Assembly: GCF_025145645.1 (NCBI RefSeq)
Contig: NZ_CP102252.1
Span: 2,108,001-2,172,000, forward strand
Reading direction: 5' to 3'
Source of the DNA: Alistipes senegalensis JC50
GTDB lineage: Bacteria > Bacteroidota > Bacteroidia > Bacteroidales > Rikenellaceae
DNA: 64,000 nucleotides
Position numbers and translations under genes: made by a program. The first letter of the stretch is position 1. Each line of letters opens with the position of its first letter. Under the pieces are notes generated by a model. The model had not been told where the DNA came from and ran no database searches. It was given only the letters and a program-made list of their open reading frames with translations. Of the stretch, positions 54,501-62,549 are shown piece after piece.

Positions 54501-54582
54501 CACGATCTTCGCCGGGGGCATCGGTTCGCTGATCCTCGTGGTGACGATCCTTCCGGTTCTCTATTCGAAAATCTACAAGTGA
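51532..54582 (+). CDS. RND efflux transporter (AcrB/MdtB superfamily)
   Basis: This 1016-aa inner-membrane pump uses the proton gradient to export drugs, bile salts or similar compounds. It has the typical two-fold arrangement: helix 1 near residue 15 (FRITFLLVGCLFVFGIYGLVRIP), a large periplasmic loop, helices 2-6, helix 7 near 525, a second loop, and helices 8-12. The proton-relay segment in helix 4 reads GMIVDNSIVVIDG, with Asp-Asn where AcrB has Asp-Asp. The helix-10 segment is LLGMIVRNVILM, with Arg where AcrB has the relay Lys. It lies between the adaptor and TolC genes with overlapping start and stop codons on both sides. Confidence 0.95.
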   Translation: MKGSNNVIAWSMRNFRITFLLVGCLFVFGIYGLVRIPKQEFPEYTIRQGVVVGIYPGATSEEVEEQLAEPLEQFLMTYKEVKRPKTTSTSQNGMCYVMVELEDDVNDKDEVWSKIKHGLASFKMQLPSGVAALVVNDDFGDTSALLITLESDTRSYRELKGYMDDLSDRLRRIESVSNLRPYGVQSEQISVYVDRERLAAYGIGEKVISAALASQGLTPLGGAVSNAETETPIHIAPSLAGEREVAEQIIWSDPEGHVLRVKDVARVVREYDDPDSYILNNGHRCVLLSMEMRAGFNIVEYGREVDEVLHAFIEEELPADVEVQRIADQAKVVGDSVRGFLRDLFVAMAIIIAVMMLLFPLRSAIVAAITIPLSTFISVGVMYLCGIPLNTVTLAALIVVLGMIVDNSIVVIDGYLDYLGRGYSRWFAAVESAREFFPSLLLATVCICMIFYPILFTMTGMFRDFLTFFPWTITINLMVSLLLAVLVIPFLEILIIPNVQPRREDRKSVTDRVHDCYRRVLAWTFRHGWLTISAGVASVVVSLLIATQLKLRMVPFADRDQFAVEIYLRPDTPLERTEAVADSVYRVLHADGRVKSVTSFVGCSSPRFQMSYAPQIAGKNYAQFIVNTTSVDDTEAILDEYADAWAERFPEAYVKFKQLDYQNVPSLEFRFYGSDIDSLRLSADRLMARMRQMPELVWVHSDYEDPRAVVDVRLDPVTAPQLGITRTLAAVNLALAAGDVPVGSVWEGDYKLPVVLKNDARQGERSLADIGDTYLSSSVPGVSVPLRQVADVEPVWSQSKIVHRNGMRCITVSADLKRDVNAMRMTSRINEVLKNEIALPAGVETELGGAREFDAETIPPIASGLSISLVIIFFFILVNFRKFGITLVIMAAMSLCLFGAMIGLWIADFTIGLTSVLGFITLLGMIVRNVILMYQHAEDKRKVCRWSAKLAAYDAGKRRMVPIFLTTATTAVGVVPMMLGGSTFWAPVGLTIFAGGIGSLILVVTILPVLYSKIYK

Positions 54583-55871
54583 TGAAAAAGGCATTCATAT
54601 ATCTGCTCTTTGCGGCCTCCGCTCTTCCGGCGGGAGCCCAGACCCTTACGCTCGACGAATGCCGCGCCGCGGCCGCCGAGCACAACCGGACTTTGCAGAA
54701 CAGCCGTTACGACCTCGAAGCGGCCCTCCAGACCCGCCGCGAGGCGTTCACCGGCTACTTCCCGCAGGTGTCCGCCACGGGCGGCGTTTTCCAGGCCCAG
54801 CACGGGCTGGTGCAGGCCGACTTCGGCATGACCGTCCCGCAGCTGGGGACGATGAACCTGCCGCTGTCGATGGTCAAGCGGGGGCTCGTGGGCGGCATCA
54901 CCGCCGTGCAGCCCCTCTTCGCGGGGTTGCAGATCGTCAACGGCAACAAGCTCGCCCGGCTGGGCGAAGAGGTCGGGCAGTTGCAGCTGCGGAAGACCGA
55001 AGCCGAGGTCCGCGAACAGACCGACACCTATTATTGGCAGATCGTCTCGCTGCGTGACAACCTCTCGACCATCGGGGCCGTGGAACGGCAGCTGGAGGAG
55101 ATTCACCGGCAGGTCGAACTTTCGGTCAAGGCGGGTCTCGTGACCACGAACGACCTGCTGCGCGTGGAGCTGCGTCAGCGGGAGATCGCCTCGAACCGGC
55201 TGAAAGTCGAGAACGGATTGAAGGTGTCGAAAATGTTGCTGGCCCAGCATATCGGCGTGGACTGGCACGGGTTCGATGTCGGGGATGCGGATTTCGGGGA
55301 GCCCGAGGCGCCGGGGGCTTTCTATGTTTCGGTCGAGGAGGCGCTCGACCGCCGGGCCGAATACCAGCTGGCCGAAAAGAACGTCGAGGCGCAGAAATAC
55401 CAGAAGCGCATGGAGCGCGGCAAACGCCTGCCGACGGTGGGCGTGGGGGCCGGGTATCTCTATTATAACGTCACGGACAAGGACGTGGACGACGGGCTGG
55501 TTTTCGCGCAGGTTTCAGTGCCGATTTCCGACTGGTGGGGCGGCGCCCATGCGCTGAAAAAGGCCCGCATCCGCGAACGGCAGGCCGAGAACGACCGGCA
55601 GCAGGCCCGCGAGATGCTCGCCGTGGAGATCGAACGGACCTGGAGCGAGGTGGTGGAAGCCTATGCGCAGATCGAGCTCACGCGGCGTTCCGTGGCCTCG
55701 GCCGCCGAGAACCTGCGGCAGAACCGGAATTTCTATCAGGCCGGAACGGCCCCGCTGACCGACCTGCTCGATGCCGAGACGCTCTACACCCGGAGCCGCA
55801 ACGATTTCACTTCGGCCTGCGCCGCTTACCGCACTTCGCTGGCCCGATACATGCGTGTGACGGGCCGCTGA
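54582..55871 (+). CDS. TolC-family outer-membrane channel of the RND pump
   Basis: This 429-aa outer-membrane protein has a signal peptide (MKKAFIYLLFAASALPAGAQ) and two OEP repeats (TLDECRAAAAEHNRTLQNSRYDLEAAL at the start; AENLRQNRNFYQAGTAPLTDLLDAETLY near the end). Its ATG overlaps the pump stop codon (TGATG), so all three genes are translationally linked. It is distinct from the TolC homologue at 25722, so each exporter has its own channel. A strong terminator follows immediately. Confidence 0.94.
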   Translation: MKKAFIYLLFAASALPAGAQTLTLDECRAAAAEHNRTLQNSRYDLEAALQTRREAFTGYFPQVSATGGVFQAQHGLVQADFGMTVPQLGTMNLPLSMVKRGLVGGITAVQPLFAGLQIVNGNKLARLGEEVGQLQLRKTEAEVREQTDTYYWQIVSLRDNLSTIGAVERQLEEIHRQVELSVKAGLVTTNDLLRVELRQREIASNRLKVENGLKVSKMLLAQHIGVDWHGFDVGDADFGEPEAPGAFYVSVEEALDRRAEYQLAEKNVEAQKYQKRMERGKRLPTVGVGAGYLYYNVTDKDVDDGLVFAQVSVPISDWWGGAHALKKARIRERQAENDRQQAREMLAVEIERTWSEVVEAYAQIELTRRSVASAAENLRQNRNFYQAGTAPLTDLLDAETLYTRSRNDFTSACAAYRTSLARYMRVTGR

Positions 55872-55903
55872 AAAAAGCCCTGCCGAACGCGGCAGGGCTT
55901 TTT
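55872..55903. terminator. Bidirectional hairpin terminator
   Basis: Arms AAAAAGCCCTGCC (55872-55884) and GGCAGGGCTTTTT (55891-55903) are perfectly complementary with a 6-base loop and end in A and T runs that work on both strands. It separates the convergent ends of the RND operon (+) and the acyltransferase gene (-). Confidence 0.92.
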
Positions 55904-55911
55904 CGTGTCGG

Positions 55912-57066
55912 TCACTCCACGAACCGCCGGGTCACGCGCCAGCGCTGCATGAGCCATACCGTGAGCCAGCTCGCGGCGAAGGCTCCGCAGGCGATCAGCG
56001 GGATGCGCACCAGCGCCGGAAGTCCCGGAATCCGTTGCACGAGGTCGTAGCCGGCCTGCACGAAGATGAAGTGGCAGAGGTAGATGCCGAACGTGGCGCC
56101 CGCCAGCCGCGAAAGCCATGCGCGGGGCTGTGCGGCGGCTTTCTGCACGAGGATAAAGACCGGGGCGGTCATCAGAAAGACGTTGATGCCGGCGAAATAC
56201 CAGACGATCTCCAGATAGGCGTAGTTGCCCGGGAACGCTCGCTGCATCGTCACGTAGCCCGCTCCCGTGACGAGGTAGCCGACGAGGAACGCCGGGATGC
56301 AGATGCCCAGCGTCTTGCGCCAGCTCCATGCGGGCGGGAATTTCACGAGGTAGAAAGCCAGCACGAGGTAGCCCGCGAAGCCCGAGACGTAGTAGAAGGT
56401 TCCGAATTCGTTCCAGTCGCAGACGCCGTAGAGGCCCATGTTGCCGTAATTGCCGGCGTAGCCCAGCGCCGGGGCGAGCATCTTCACGTAGGGCAGCAGC
56501 AGCGTCGCACCCCAGATGCCGAGCACGATCCGCAGGTCGCGCCGCGAGGCCCGTTCGAGCCATGCGCTCAGGATCGGCAGGATGAAATAGAGCCCGAGGA
56601 GCATGTAGAGATACCAGAGCGGGGTGGTGTCGTAGGTGAAGTTGAAGACGAAGGTCCACATCTTGCGGAGCGTGGCTTCGCCGGTGAACAGCGCGGGGTC
56701 GATCGACGGGCTGGCCGTGCCGACGCAGCGCATGTAGAGGAAATAGAGCACGGGCAGCGCCAGCGACCAGAAGACGAGCGCCGCGAGGATGCGGCCGATA
56801 CGCTTGCGGTAGAAGGTTCCGGCATCGGTCCGCACGGGCAGCAGCAGTACGCCCGACATCATCACGAAGAGCGGCACGCAGGCCCGCACGAGACTGCCGG
56901 CCAGCGCTCCTTGCAGGAAGGTCGCGCGGTCGCTGTCGAACACGGCGACGAAGGGGTCGCAACAGTGGGAGAAAACCACCAGAAAGCAGGCGATCACGCG
57001 CAGGAGGTCTATCCAGCCGATGCGTTCGCGTGCCGGGGCGCCGGGGTCGGGGAGTCGGTTCTTCAT
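55912..57066 (-). CDS. Membrane acyltransferase (OafA/acyltransferase family 3)
   Basis: This 384-aa inner-membrane protein has about ten hydrophobic helices. It starts at 57066 with ERIGWIDLLRVIACFLVVFSHCCDPF, where the Arg and the His after the first helix match the family. Members transfer acetyl or other acyl groups to sugars of the envelope or of exported glycans. It lies 11 bases downstream of the GntR gene in the same direction and is probably cotranscribed with it. This is odd, because the divergent genes are for sugar catabolism; the acceptor is unknown. It is longer than, and not obviously a close copy of, the acyltransferase at 2124. Confidence 0.9.
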   Translation of the reverse strand: MKNRLPDPGAPARERIGWIDLLRVIACFLVVFSHCCDPFVAVFDSDRATFLQGALAGSLVRACVPLFVMMSGVLLLPVRTDAGTFYRKRIGRILAALVFWSLALPVLYFLYMRCVGTASPSIDPALFTGEATLRKMWTFVFNFTYDTTPLWYLYMLLGLYFILPILSAWLERASRRDLRIVLGIWGATLLLPYVKMLAPALGYAGNYGNMGLYGVCDWNEFGTFYYVSGFAGYLVLAFYLVKFPPAWSWRKTLGICIPAFLVGYLVTGAGYVTMQRAFPGNYAYLEIVWYFAGINVFLMTAPVFILVQKAAAQPRAWLSRLAGATFGIYLCHFIFVQAGYDLVQRIPGLPALVRIPLIACGAFAASWLTVWLMQRWRVTRRFVE

Positions 57067-57077
57067 CGTCGGGGCGC

Positions 57078-58112
57078 CTAAAAGGTGTTGCGGCGGATCA
57101 TCTGGAAGTCGCACTTGACCTTGGAGAGCGATTTTTCGAGGATCATCCGGGCCACCAGCACGCCCATCTGCCGGAAATCGGTCGAAATGGTCGTCAGTCC
57201 GTTGAGGATGATCTCGTTGATCGGCGACTCGTTGTAGGAGATGATGCTGATGTCGCGGCCCACGCGGTAGTTCCGCTCGCGGGCCCGGCGCACCAGTTCG
57301 ATCAGCCCCAGGTCGTACTGGCTGTTGAGAATCAGGTAGACTTCCTTTTCGCGGATGATCTCGGGGGTGATCTCCGTGTGGAACTCCACGGCGATCCCGT
57401 TGTCGCGGCAGAACCGCTCCACGGCTTTGCCCACCGAGGCGTAATAGAGGCTCGACGGAAGCGTCACGACGTTGAACCGGGAGCAGGTTTTGAGTTTCTT
57501 GAGCCCGTATCCCAGCCCTTCGTAGGCGTCGTTGGCGAAATCCTGATAGACGGCGCCGTAGTTGCCCGGCAGCTCCTTCATCCAGTGATCGACCAGAATG
57601 AGTTTTCGGTTGGGGATGCGCGTGAGTATCTTCAGCACCCGTTTCTGCGAGGCGGCGTCGAGCGGGAAGTGGGGCGTGATGACATAGTAGTCGAACAGGT
57701 CGAGATTCTCCTCGACGTAGTATTCCAGCAGATCGACGTTCTGGTTGTGGAGCCGGATGGTGATCTCGGCCGCGTCGCCGATCTCCCCGGCGAACGAGTT
57801 GAAAAGCACCTGTTTGTAGTTGCTCAGCTTGTCGAACAGCACGAGGACGCTCATTTTTTCCGAGACCCCTGCGGCCGAAACATAGAATCCCTTGCCCTGT
57901 CTGGCGTCGATGAATCCCTTGTTCCGAAGGATGGAGTAGGCTTTTTTGACGGTCTCTTTCGAGATGTCGAGCATGGCCGAGAGCTCGTTCATCGACGGCA
58001 GCAGGCATCCTTCGGCATACTCGCCGCTGCGCACCAGTGCCTCCACCTGCCCCACGATCTGTTTGTAAACCGGGACTTGGCTTTCATGATCTATTTTAAT
58101 CGTTTCCGGCAT
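57078..58112 (-). CDS. GntR-type regulator with LacI-like sugar-binding domain
   Basis: This 344-aa regulator has a GntR winged helix at residues about 10-76 (VYKQIVGQVEALVRSG, LPSMNELSAMLDISKETVKKAYSIL, GKGFYV). A periplasmic-binding-protein-like effector domain covers about 85-340, with ISIISYNESPINEIILNGLTTISTDFRQMGVLVARMI near its end, as in LacI-type sensors. In Bacteroides, regulators with this architecture control sugar-catabolism operons, for example the fucose repressor FucR. It is divergent from the glycosidase-MFS-isomerase operon and is its likely repressor, with the catabolised sugar or a phosphorylated form as inducer. Confidence 0.93.
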   Translation of the reverse strand: MPETIKIDHESQVPVYKQIVGQVEALVRSGEYAEGCLLPSMNELSAMLDISKETVKKAYSILRNKGFIDARQGKGFYVSAAGVSEKMSVLVLFDKLSNYKQVLFNSFAGEIGDAAEITIRLHNQNVDLLEYYVEENLDLFDYYVITPHFPLDAASQKRVLKILTRIPNRKLILVDHWMKELPGNYGAVYQDFANDAYEGLGYGLKKLKTCSRFNVVTLPSSLYYASVGKAVERFCRDNGIAVEFHTEITPEIIREKEVYLILNSQYDLGLIELVRRARERNYRVGRDISIISYNESPINEIILNGLTTISTDFRQMGVLVARMILEKSLSKVKCDFQMIRRNTF

Positions 58113-58162
58113 GTTCTGTCATTAAAAAATGAAATAATAGTTGGTTTGTTCGTTTTTTTGCG

Positions 58163-58170
58163 TATATTTG
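58163..58170 (+). promoter_or_regulatory. -7 promoter element for the glycosidase-isomerase operon
   Basis: TATATTTG matches TAnnTTTG exactly; TTGG and TTTG lie 18 and 14 bases upstream. The leader to the ATG at 58272 would be about 95 bases. A repressor site for the GntR protein probably lies around it. Confidence 0.5.
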
Positions 58171-58235
58171 CACCACACTACACAACACCAATCAAAGCAA
58201 GTACCACACCTCACAACTTTTATGTTGTCGTGTTA

Positions 58236-58243
58236 CAAATATA
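58236..58243 (-). promoter_or_regulatory. Opposing -7 promoter element for the GntR gene
   Basis: On the - strand this reads TATATTTG. It would drive the GntR gene with a leader of about 115 bases. Because it lies downstream of the + strand element at 58163, the two transcripts would overlap for about 50 bases. No -33 is visible. Confidence 0.35.
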
Positions 58244-58271
58244 TGAAAAAAAACGCTAACCACTTTTTTTA

Positions 58272-59744
58272 ATGAAAAAAACTTTCTTTCTCGGCCTCTC
58301 CGGTCTTTTGCTCGCCTCGGCCGCCCCGGCACAGCATTGGTCGCTGACCTGGAAAAAGATGCAGGCGGTTTCTCCCGGACTCGAACAGATCGGTTCGCTG
58401 TCGGCTGCCTCGTCGCGCGAGCTGGCCAACCCGCGCTGGTCGGTGGGATGCGAGTGTCTCGACCGCGAATATGCCGATTTTTCGGCTTACAAACCGTATG
58501 TGGGCGAGCTGGGCGTGGGCGCCGTGCGCATCCAGAGCGGCTGGGCCCGCTGCGAGCAGAAAAAGGGGAAATACGAATTCGGGTGGCTCGACGAGGCGGT
58601 TGACGGACTCCGCGAACAGGGCATCCGTCCGTGGATGTGCCTCGCCTACGGAAATCCGGTGTACGGGGCCCAGAAGAGCCTGGGATCGCGCATATTCACC
58701 GACGAGGAGACGCTGCGGGCCTGGGAACGCTATGTGACGGCCGTGGCGCGCCGTTACAAGGGCCGCGTCAGCGAGTGGGAGGTGTGGAACGAGCCGAACC
58801 TTCGGGGCGCCGACCAGTCCGCGGCCTATGCCGAACTGCTGATCCGCACGGCCGAAGCCGTCCGCAAGGTCGATCCCGAGGCGGTCATCATCGGTTTCGG
58901 CCTTTCGCGCATGCCGCTCGGATTCACGGGCCGGGTGCTGGACATCGTCCGCGAGCGCGGCAAACTGGACCTCATCGACTATGTGAGCTTCCATCCCTAT
59001 TACGAAAATCCCGACGACGCCACGCCCGGCATCGAGGCGCTGGCCGAATTGGTCGCCTCCTACGATCCGCGCATCCGCCTCTTCTCGGGCGAGAGCGGCT
59101 GCCCGGCGGTCCTCGAATGGGCCCACGCGCTGCGCTACCACGAGTGGAGCGAGTACAGCCAGGCCAAATGGGTCGCGCGGCGTCTGGCCAACGATTTCGC
59201 GCTGGGCATCCGGTCGTCGATCTTCGCCATCGCAGACAATCAGTATCCCAATATGTTGCAGTCGTTCGGGCTGCTGCGCACGAACCTGCTGAAACAGGTG
59301 GTCTACAAACGGCCGTCGTATCATGCCATGCAGTACATGGTCAACCTGCTGCACTGCGGGGTGAAGCCGGCGGGAAGGCTGGCGTTCACGGCCAATACGG
59401 CCCGTGAGATCGCCCTCGTGGGACTGTCGGATGCCGACGGCAAGCCGATCGGCGCGATGTACTGGTACTCCGACCGCATTCCGGGCGACGAACTGGCCTG
59501 GGACCGCGTCGAGATGAGCGTCGAGGGGCTTTCTCTGGAAGACCCCGTGCTCGTGGACGCCGTCACGGGCCGTGTCTACGACCTGCCGCTGCCCCACGGC
59601 AGCCGCGACGGAGGCCGCATGAAACTGACCGGATGCCCGGTGTGGGACGCCCCGATGCTGCTGATCGAGCGCAGCGCCGTGCCGTTCCGCGGCGAAGCCG
59701 TCGAACGCAAGGCCGCCGGAACCCGTCAGGATATGCTTTATTGA
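58272..59744 (+). CDS. Exported glycoside hydrolase, clan GH-A (GH39-like)
   Basis: This 490-aa protein has a signal peptide (MKKTFFLGLSGLLLASAAPAQ) and a TIM-barrel core. The acid/base glutamate is E174 in EVWNEPNLRG and the nucleophile is E274 in FSGESGCP, a spacing of 100 residues that suits clan GH-A. YVSFHPYY near residue 238 is another barrel-strand motif. A C-terminal beta domain begins near residue 370. The closest match I can recall is GH39 (beta-xylosidase, alpha-L-iduronidase or arabinosidase type), but other GH-A families are not excluded. It is the first gene of the catabolic operon and should release the sugar that the MFS transporter imports. Confidence 0.8.
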   Translation: MKKTFFLGLSGLLLASAAPAQHWSLTWKKMQAVSPGLEQIGSLSAASSRELANPRWSVGCECLDREYADFSAYKPYVGELGVGAVRIQSGWARCEQKKGKYEFGWLDEAVDGLREQGIRPWMCLAYGNPVYGAQKSLGSRIFTDEETLRAWERYVTAVARRYKGRVSEWEVWNEPNLRGADQSAAYAELLIRTAEAVRKVDPEAVIIGFGLSRMPLGFTGRVLDIVRERGKLDLIDYVSFHPYYENPDDATPGIEALAELVASYDPRIRLFSGESGCPAVLEWAHALRYHEWSEYSQAKWVARRLANDFALGIRSSIFAIADNQYPNMLQSFGLLRTNLLKQVVYKRPSYHAMQYMVNLLHCGVKPAGRLAFTANTAREIALVGLSDADGKPIGAMYWYSDRIPGDELAWDRVEMSVEGLSLEDPVLVDAVTGRVYDLPLPHGSRDGGRMKLTGCPVWDAPMLLIERSAVPFRGEAVERKAAGTRQDMLY

Positions 59745-59828
59745 CCCAGCTTTTTCGTTAAGCCGAGCGCAGAGCCGCATTCGACCGGGCGCTGCCGAGG
59801 CGAGAGTGCATAAATGAACCTATAACCA

Positions 59829-61091
59829 ATGACAACCGCAACCGTCGGGAAGAAAAACCCGAAGTACAAATGGGAGGTGCTGGCCCTGCTGTGGGTCGCC
59901 TATCTCCTGAACCAGGCCGACCGTCAGGTCTTCAACGTGGTGCTTCCGCTCATCCGCGAGGACCTGGGCCTGAGCGATGTGGCCATCGGCTCCATCGCCA
60001 CGGTCTTCAACCTTTTCTACGCCGTGCTGGTGCCCATCGGGGGACTGGTGGGCGACCGTTTCAGCCGGAAATGGATCGTCACGGGGAGTATCCTGTTCTG
60101 GAGCGTGGCCACGATGTTCACGGGCCTCTGCAACGGGTTCGTGATGCTCGTGCTGATGCGCAGCGTCGCCACGGGCGGCGGCGAGGCATTCTTCGGACCG
60201 GCCAACTATTCGCTGCTGGCGCAGTACCACGACAAGACCCGGGCTTTCGCCATGTCGATCCACCAGACCGCCTACTACATCGGCATCATCATCAGCGGCT
60301 ACGCTGCGGGCTATGTCGGGCAACTGTGGGGCTGGCGCAGCGCCTTCTACGTCTTCGGCGCCGTCGGCGTCGTGCACGGCGTCATCATGGCCGTGCGGCT
60401 GAAGGACAAGAAGGAGCCGGCCGCCGCCGCCGCCGCGTCGGCCGCGGAGCCCAAGCCCCGGTTGACGGAGGGCTTCCGCATGGTCTTCACCACGCCGACG
60501 GCCCTGATCCTCACCATCTGCTTCTCCGGGCTGATCTTCGTGCTGACGGGCTATCTCACGTGGATGCCGACCTACCTCTACGAGAATTTCGGCATGGACC
60601 TCGCGGGCGCCGGCTTCCACTCGATGTTCTACACCCACTTGTTCGCCTTCGTCGGCGTGCTGTTGGCCGGACGCCTCTCGGACAAGCTCGGAAGCCTGCA
60701 TCCCGCATGGCGTATGGCCATGCAGGGCTTCGGACTGCTGGCCGCCGTGCCGTTCATCGTCCTGATGGGCAACTCGGTCACGCTGTGGGTCATCTACGTC
60801 GGGTTCGCCGGCTTCGGATTCGCCCGCGCGTTCTTCGACGCCAACACCTACACGGTGCTCTACGACGTTATCCTGCCCCGGTATCACTCCTCGGCCTCGG
60901 GCGTGATGATCATGACCGGATTCGCCATCGGCGCGCTGGCTCCGCTGGTGCTGGGCATGGTGAAGCAGGCCGCGGGGCTGTCGTTCGGCATCTCGATGCT
61001 GGCCGTCGTGTGGCTCGTGTGCGGCGCGGTGATGCTCCTGGGAGCCAAATATTTCTATATGAAGGACTATAACAAGATCAGACATGAATAG
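59829..61091 (+). CDS. Major facilitator superfamily sugar/acid transporter
   Basis: This 420-aa inner-membrane protein has 12 predicted helices in two bundles. The motif GGLVGDRFSRKW between helices 2 and 3 is the MFS signature. The segment LNQADRQVFNVVLPLI in helix 1 is like the ACS (anion:cation symporter) and sugar-phosphate branches. An Ala-rich cytoplasmic linker (KEPAAAAAASAAEPKPR) joins the halves near residue 200. Its stop codon overlaps the next start by 8 bases. It probably imports the monosaccharide or acid released by the glycosidase. The 84-base gap before it shows no promoter that I can identify. Confidence 0.92.
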   Translation: MTTATVGKKNPKYKWEVLALLWVAYLLNQADRQVFNVVLPLIREDLGLSDVAIGSIATVFNLFYAVLVPIGGLVGDRFSRKWIVTGSILFWSVATMFTGLCNGFVMLVLMRSVATGGGEAFFGPANYSLLAQYHDKTRAFAMSIHQTAYYIGIIISGYAAGYVGQLWGWRSAFYVFGAVGVVHGVIMAVRLKDKKEPAAAAAASAAEPKPRLTEGFRMVFTTPTALILTICFSGLIFVLTGYLTWMPTYLYENFGMDLAGAGFHSMFYTHLFAFVGVLLAGRLSDKLGSLHPAWRMAMQGFGLLAAVPFIVLMGNSVTLWVIYVGFAGFGFARAFFDANTYTVLYDVILPRYHSSASGVMIMTGFAIGALAPLVLGMVKQAAGLSFGISMLAVVWLVCGAVMLLGAKYFYMKDYNKIRHE

Positions 61092-62529
61092 TAACCTGAA
61101 AACCAGAAAAGCGAAAGCAGGTCTGCTGCTGATCGCGTCGCCCCGTTTCAAGACGCTGGGCGAAGGGCTCCGGCGGGGCACGTATGCCGAACGCAAGGAC
61201 GCCGATGTGAAAAAGATACTTGCGACGATGGAATTCCTCGACGTTGTGTTCCCCGGGATCGTCTACGACAAGGAGGAGGCCGTGGAGGCTATGGACCGCT
61301 TCTACATGGAGAAGGTCGATTTCGTCATCGCCGAGTTCCTTTCGTGGTCCGAGGACTTCGCGTGGATACGCTTCCTGCGCGACATGCCCGAGGTGCCGAT
61401 CCTCTTCGTCAACGTCGCCAAGGACCACGTTTCGTTCCGGGACACGCTGGACGAGGACGACTTCATCGACTACCTCTGCGCCGGAACGCTCGTCGGATCG
61501 CTCGAAGCCTCCGGGTCGGTGCCCCGCACGGGACGCCGGCACGTGAAGGTCGTGATGGGTTCGCGCGAGGAGGTCACCGGGCAGATCCGCCTCTTCGCTT
61601 CGGCGGCCCGCGCCCGCGCCATCCTCCGCCAGTCGAACCTGGGGTTGCTGGCCAACTACAACGAGGCCATGTGGTCCACCTACATCGACCCGTACGACTT
61701 GTTCACCAAGCTGGGCCCCGAAATCCGCTTCCTGCCCTATTCGACCTACGGCGAGATGATCGATGCCGTGAGCGACAAGGAGTTGCAGGCGTACTGCGGC
61801 GAGCTGACCTCGCGCTACAAGATGATGGACGACGTGGCGCGCGACAAGTTCGAAGCCTCGGTGCGCGCCTCGATCGGCTTGCAGAAGATGGCCGAGCGGT
61901 CGGACATCGACGTGATGGTCTTCAACGACATCGACCGGGCCATGTTCGAGCTGGTGGGCCTGCGCGCCGGGTTCTACCATCCGTGGTTCAACGACAACTG
62001 TTCGGTGCTGGTTCCCGAGGCCGACATCGGCGCGGGTCTCATCACCTACCTGCTGAAGCTGATCTCGGGCAAAAACGTCAACTTCCTCGAACCCTTCCAC
62101 ATCGAGTCCGATTACGGCACCTTCGCCGGCGGCCATGCCGGTCCCAACGACCACAACGACCCCGCCTGGCAGCAGAACGTGGTCATCGCCCGCGACGTGC
62201 GCTTCGCCAAGACCTCCTACAAGTACGCCGGGGCTCCGTTCGCCTGGTACCGCATCTCGCCGGGGCGCAAGACAATGGCGCAGCTGGTGGAGTGCGACGG
62301 ACGCTACAAGCTGGTCGCCACGCTGGTCGATTCGCTCGAAGGCGATCACATCCTGGCCACCTATTCGCACAGCATCTTCCGCCCGGTGGTTCCCGTCGAG
62401 CGGCTCTTCGAAGAGATCCTGAAAATCGGCACCACGCAGCATTTCGCCATCGTTGACGGCGACTACCTGCGCGAGCTGGGCATGTTGGCCGAGATCATGG
62501 ACTTCGAATATCACGAAATTATGAATTAA
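61084..62529 (+). CDS. Sugar isomerase of the L-arabinose/L-fucose isomerase fold
   Basis: This 481-aa cytoplasmic enzyme should interconvert an aldose and a ketose with a bound metal. The residues placed like the metal ligands of E. coli AraA (E306, E333, H350, H450) are E312 (VPEADIGAG), E336 (FLEPFHIE), H351 (GGHAG) and H453 (TQHFAIV), with very similar spacing. The overall sequence is not a close match to classical AraA or FucI, so the sugar is uncertain; L-arabinose, L-fucose or another pentose or deoxyhexose are candidates. Kinase and aldolase genes for a full pathway are not seen before the window ends. Confidence 0.82.
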   Translation: MNSNLKTRKAKAGLLLIASPRFKTLGEGLRRGTYAERKDADVKKILATMEFLDVVFPGIVYDKEEAVEAMDRFYMEKVDFVIAEFLSWSEDFAWIRFLRDMPEVPILFVNVAKDHVSFRDTLDEDDFIDYLCAGTLVGSLEASGSVPRTGRRHVKVVMGSREEVTGQIRLFASAARARAILRQSNLGLLANYNEAMWSTYIDPYDLFTKLGPEIRFLPYSTYGEMIDAVSDKELQAYCGELTSRYKMMDDVARDKFEASVRASIGLQKMAERSDIDVMVFNDIDRAMFELVGLRAGFYHPWFNDNCSVLVPEADIGAGLITYLLKLISGKNVNFLEPFHIESDYGTFAGGHAGPNDHNDPAWQQNVVIARDVRFAKTSYKYAGAPFAWYRISPGRKTMAQLVECDGRYKLVATLVDSLEGDHILATYSHSIFRPVVPVERLFEEILKIGTTQHFAIVDGDYLRELGMLAEIMDFEYHEIMN

Positions 62530-62549
62530 CCCTATAAAACCGTATTTCT

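Noticed and set aside
51226..54594. A 1122-codon open frame on the - strand opposite the RND pump.
   Set aside because: Its His/Arg/Asp-rich translation is typical of antisense frames, and the + strand gene is certain.
55912..58008. A GntR-acyltransferase fusion of 698 aa.
   Set aside because: The N-terminal 314 residues are an out-of-frame read of the GntR gene. The acyltransferase starts at 57066 after the GntR stop.
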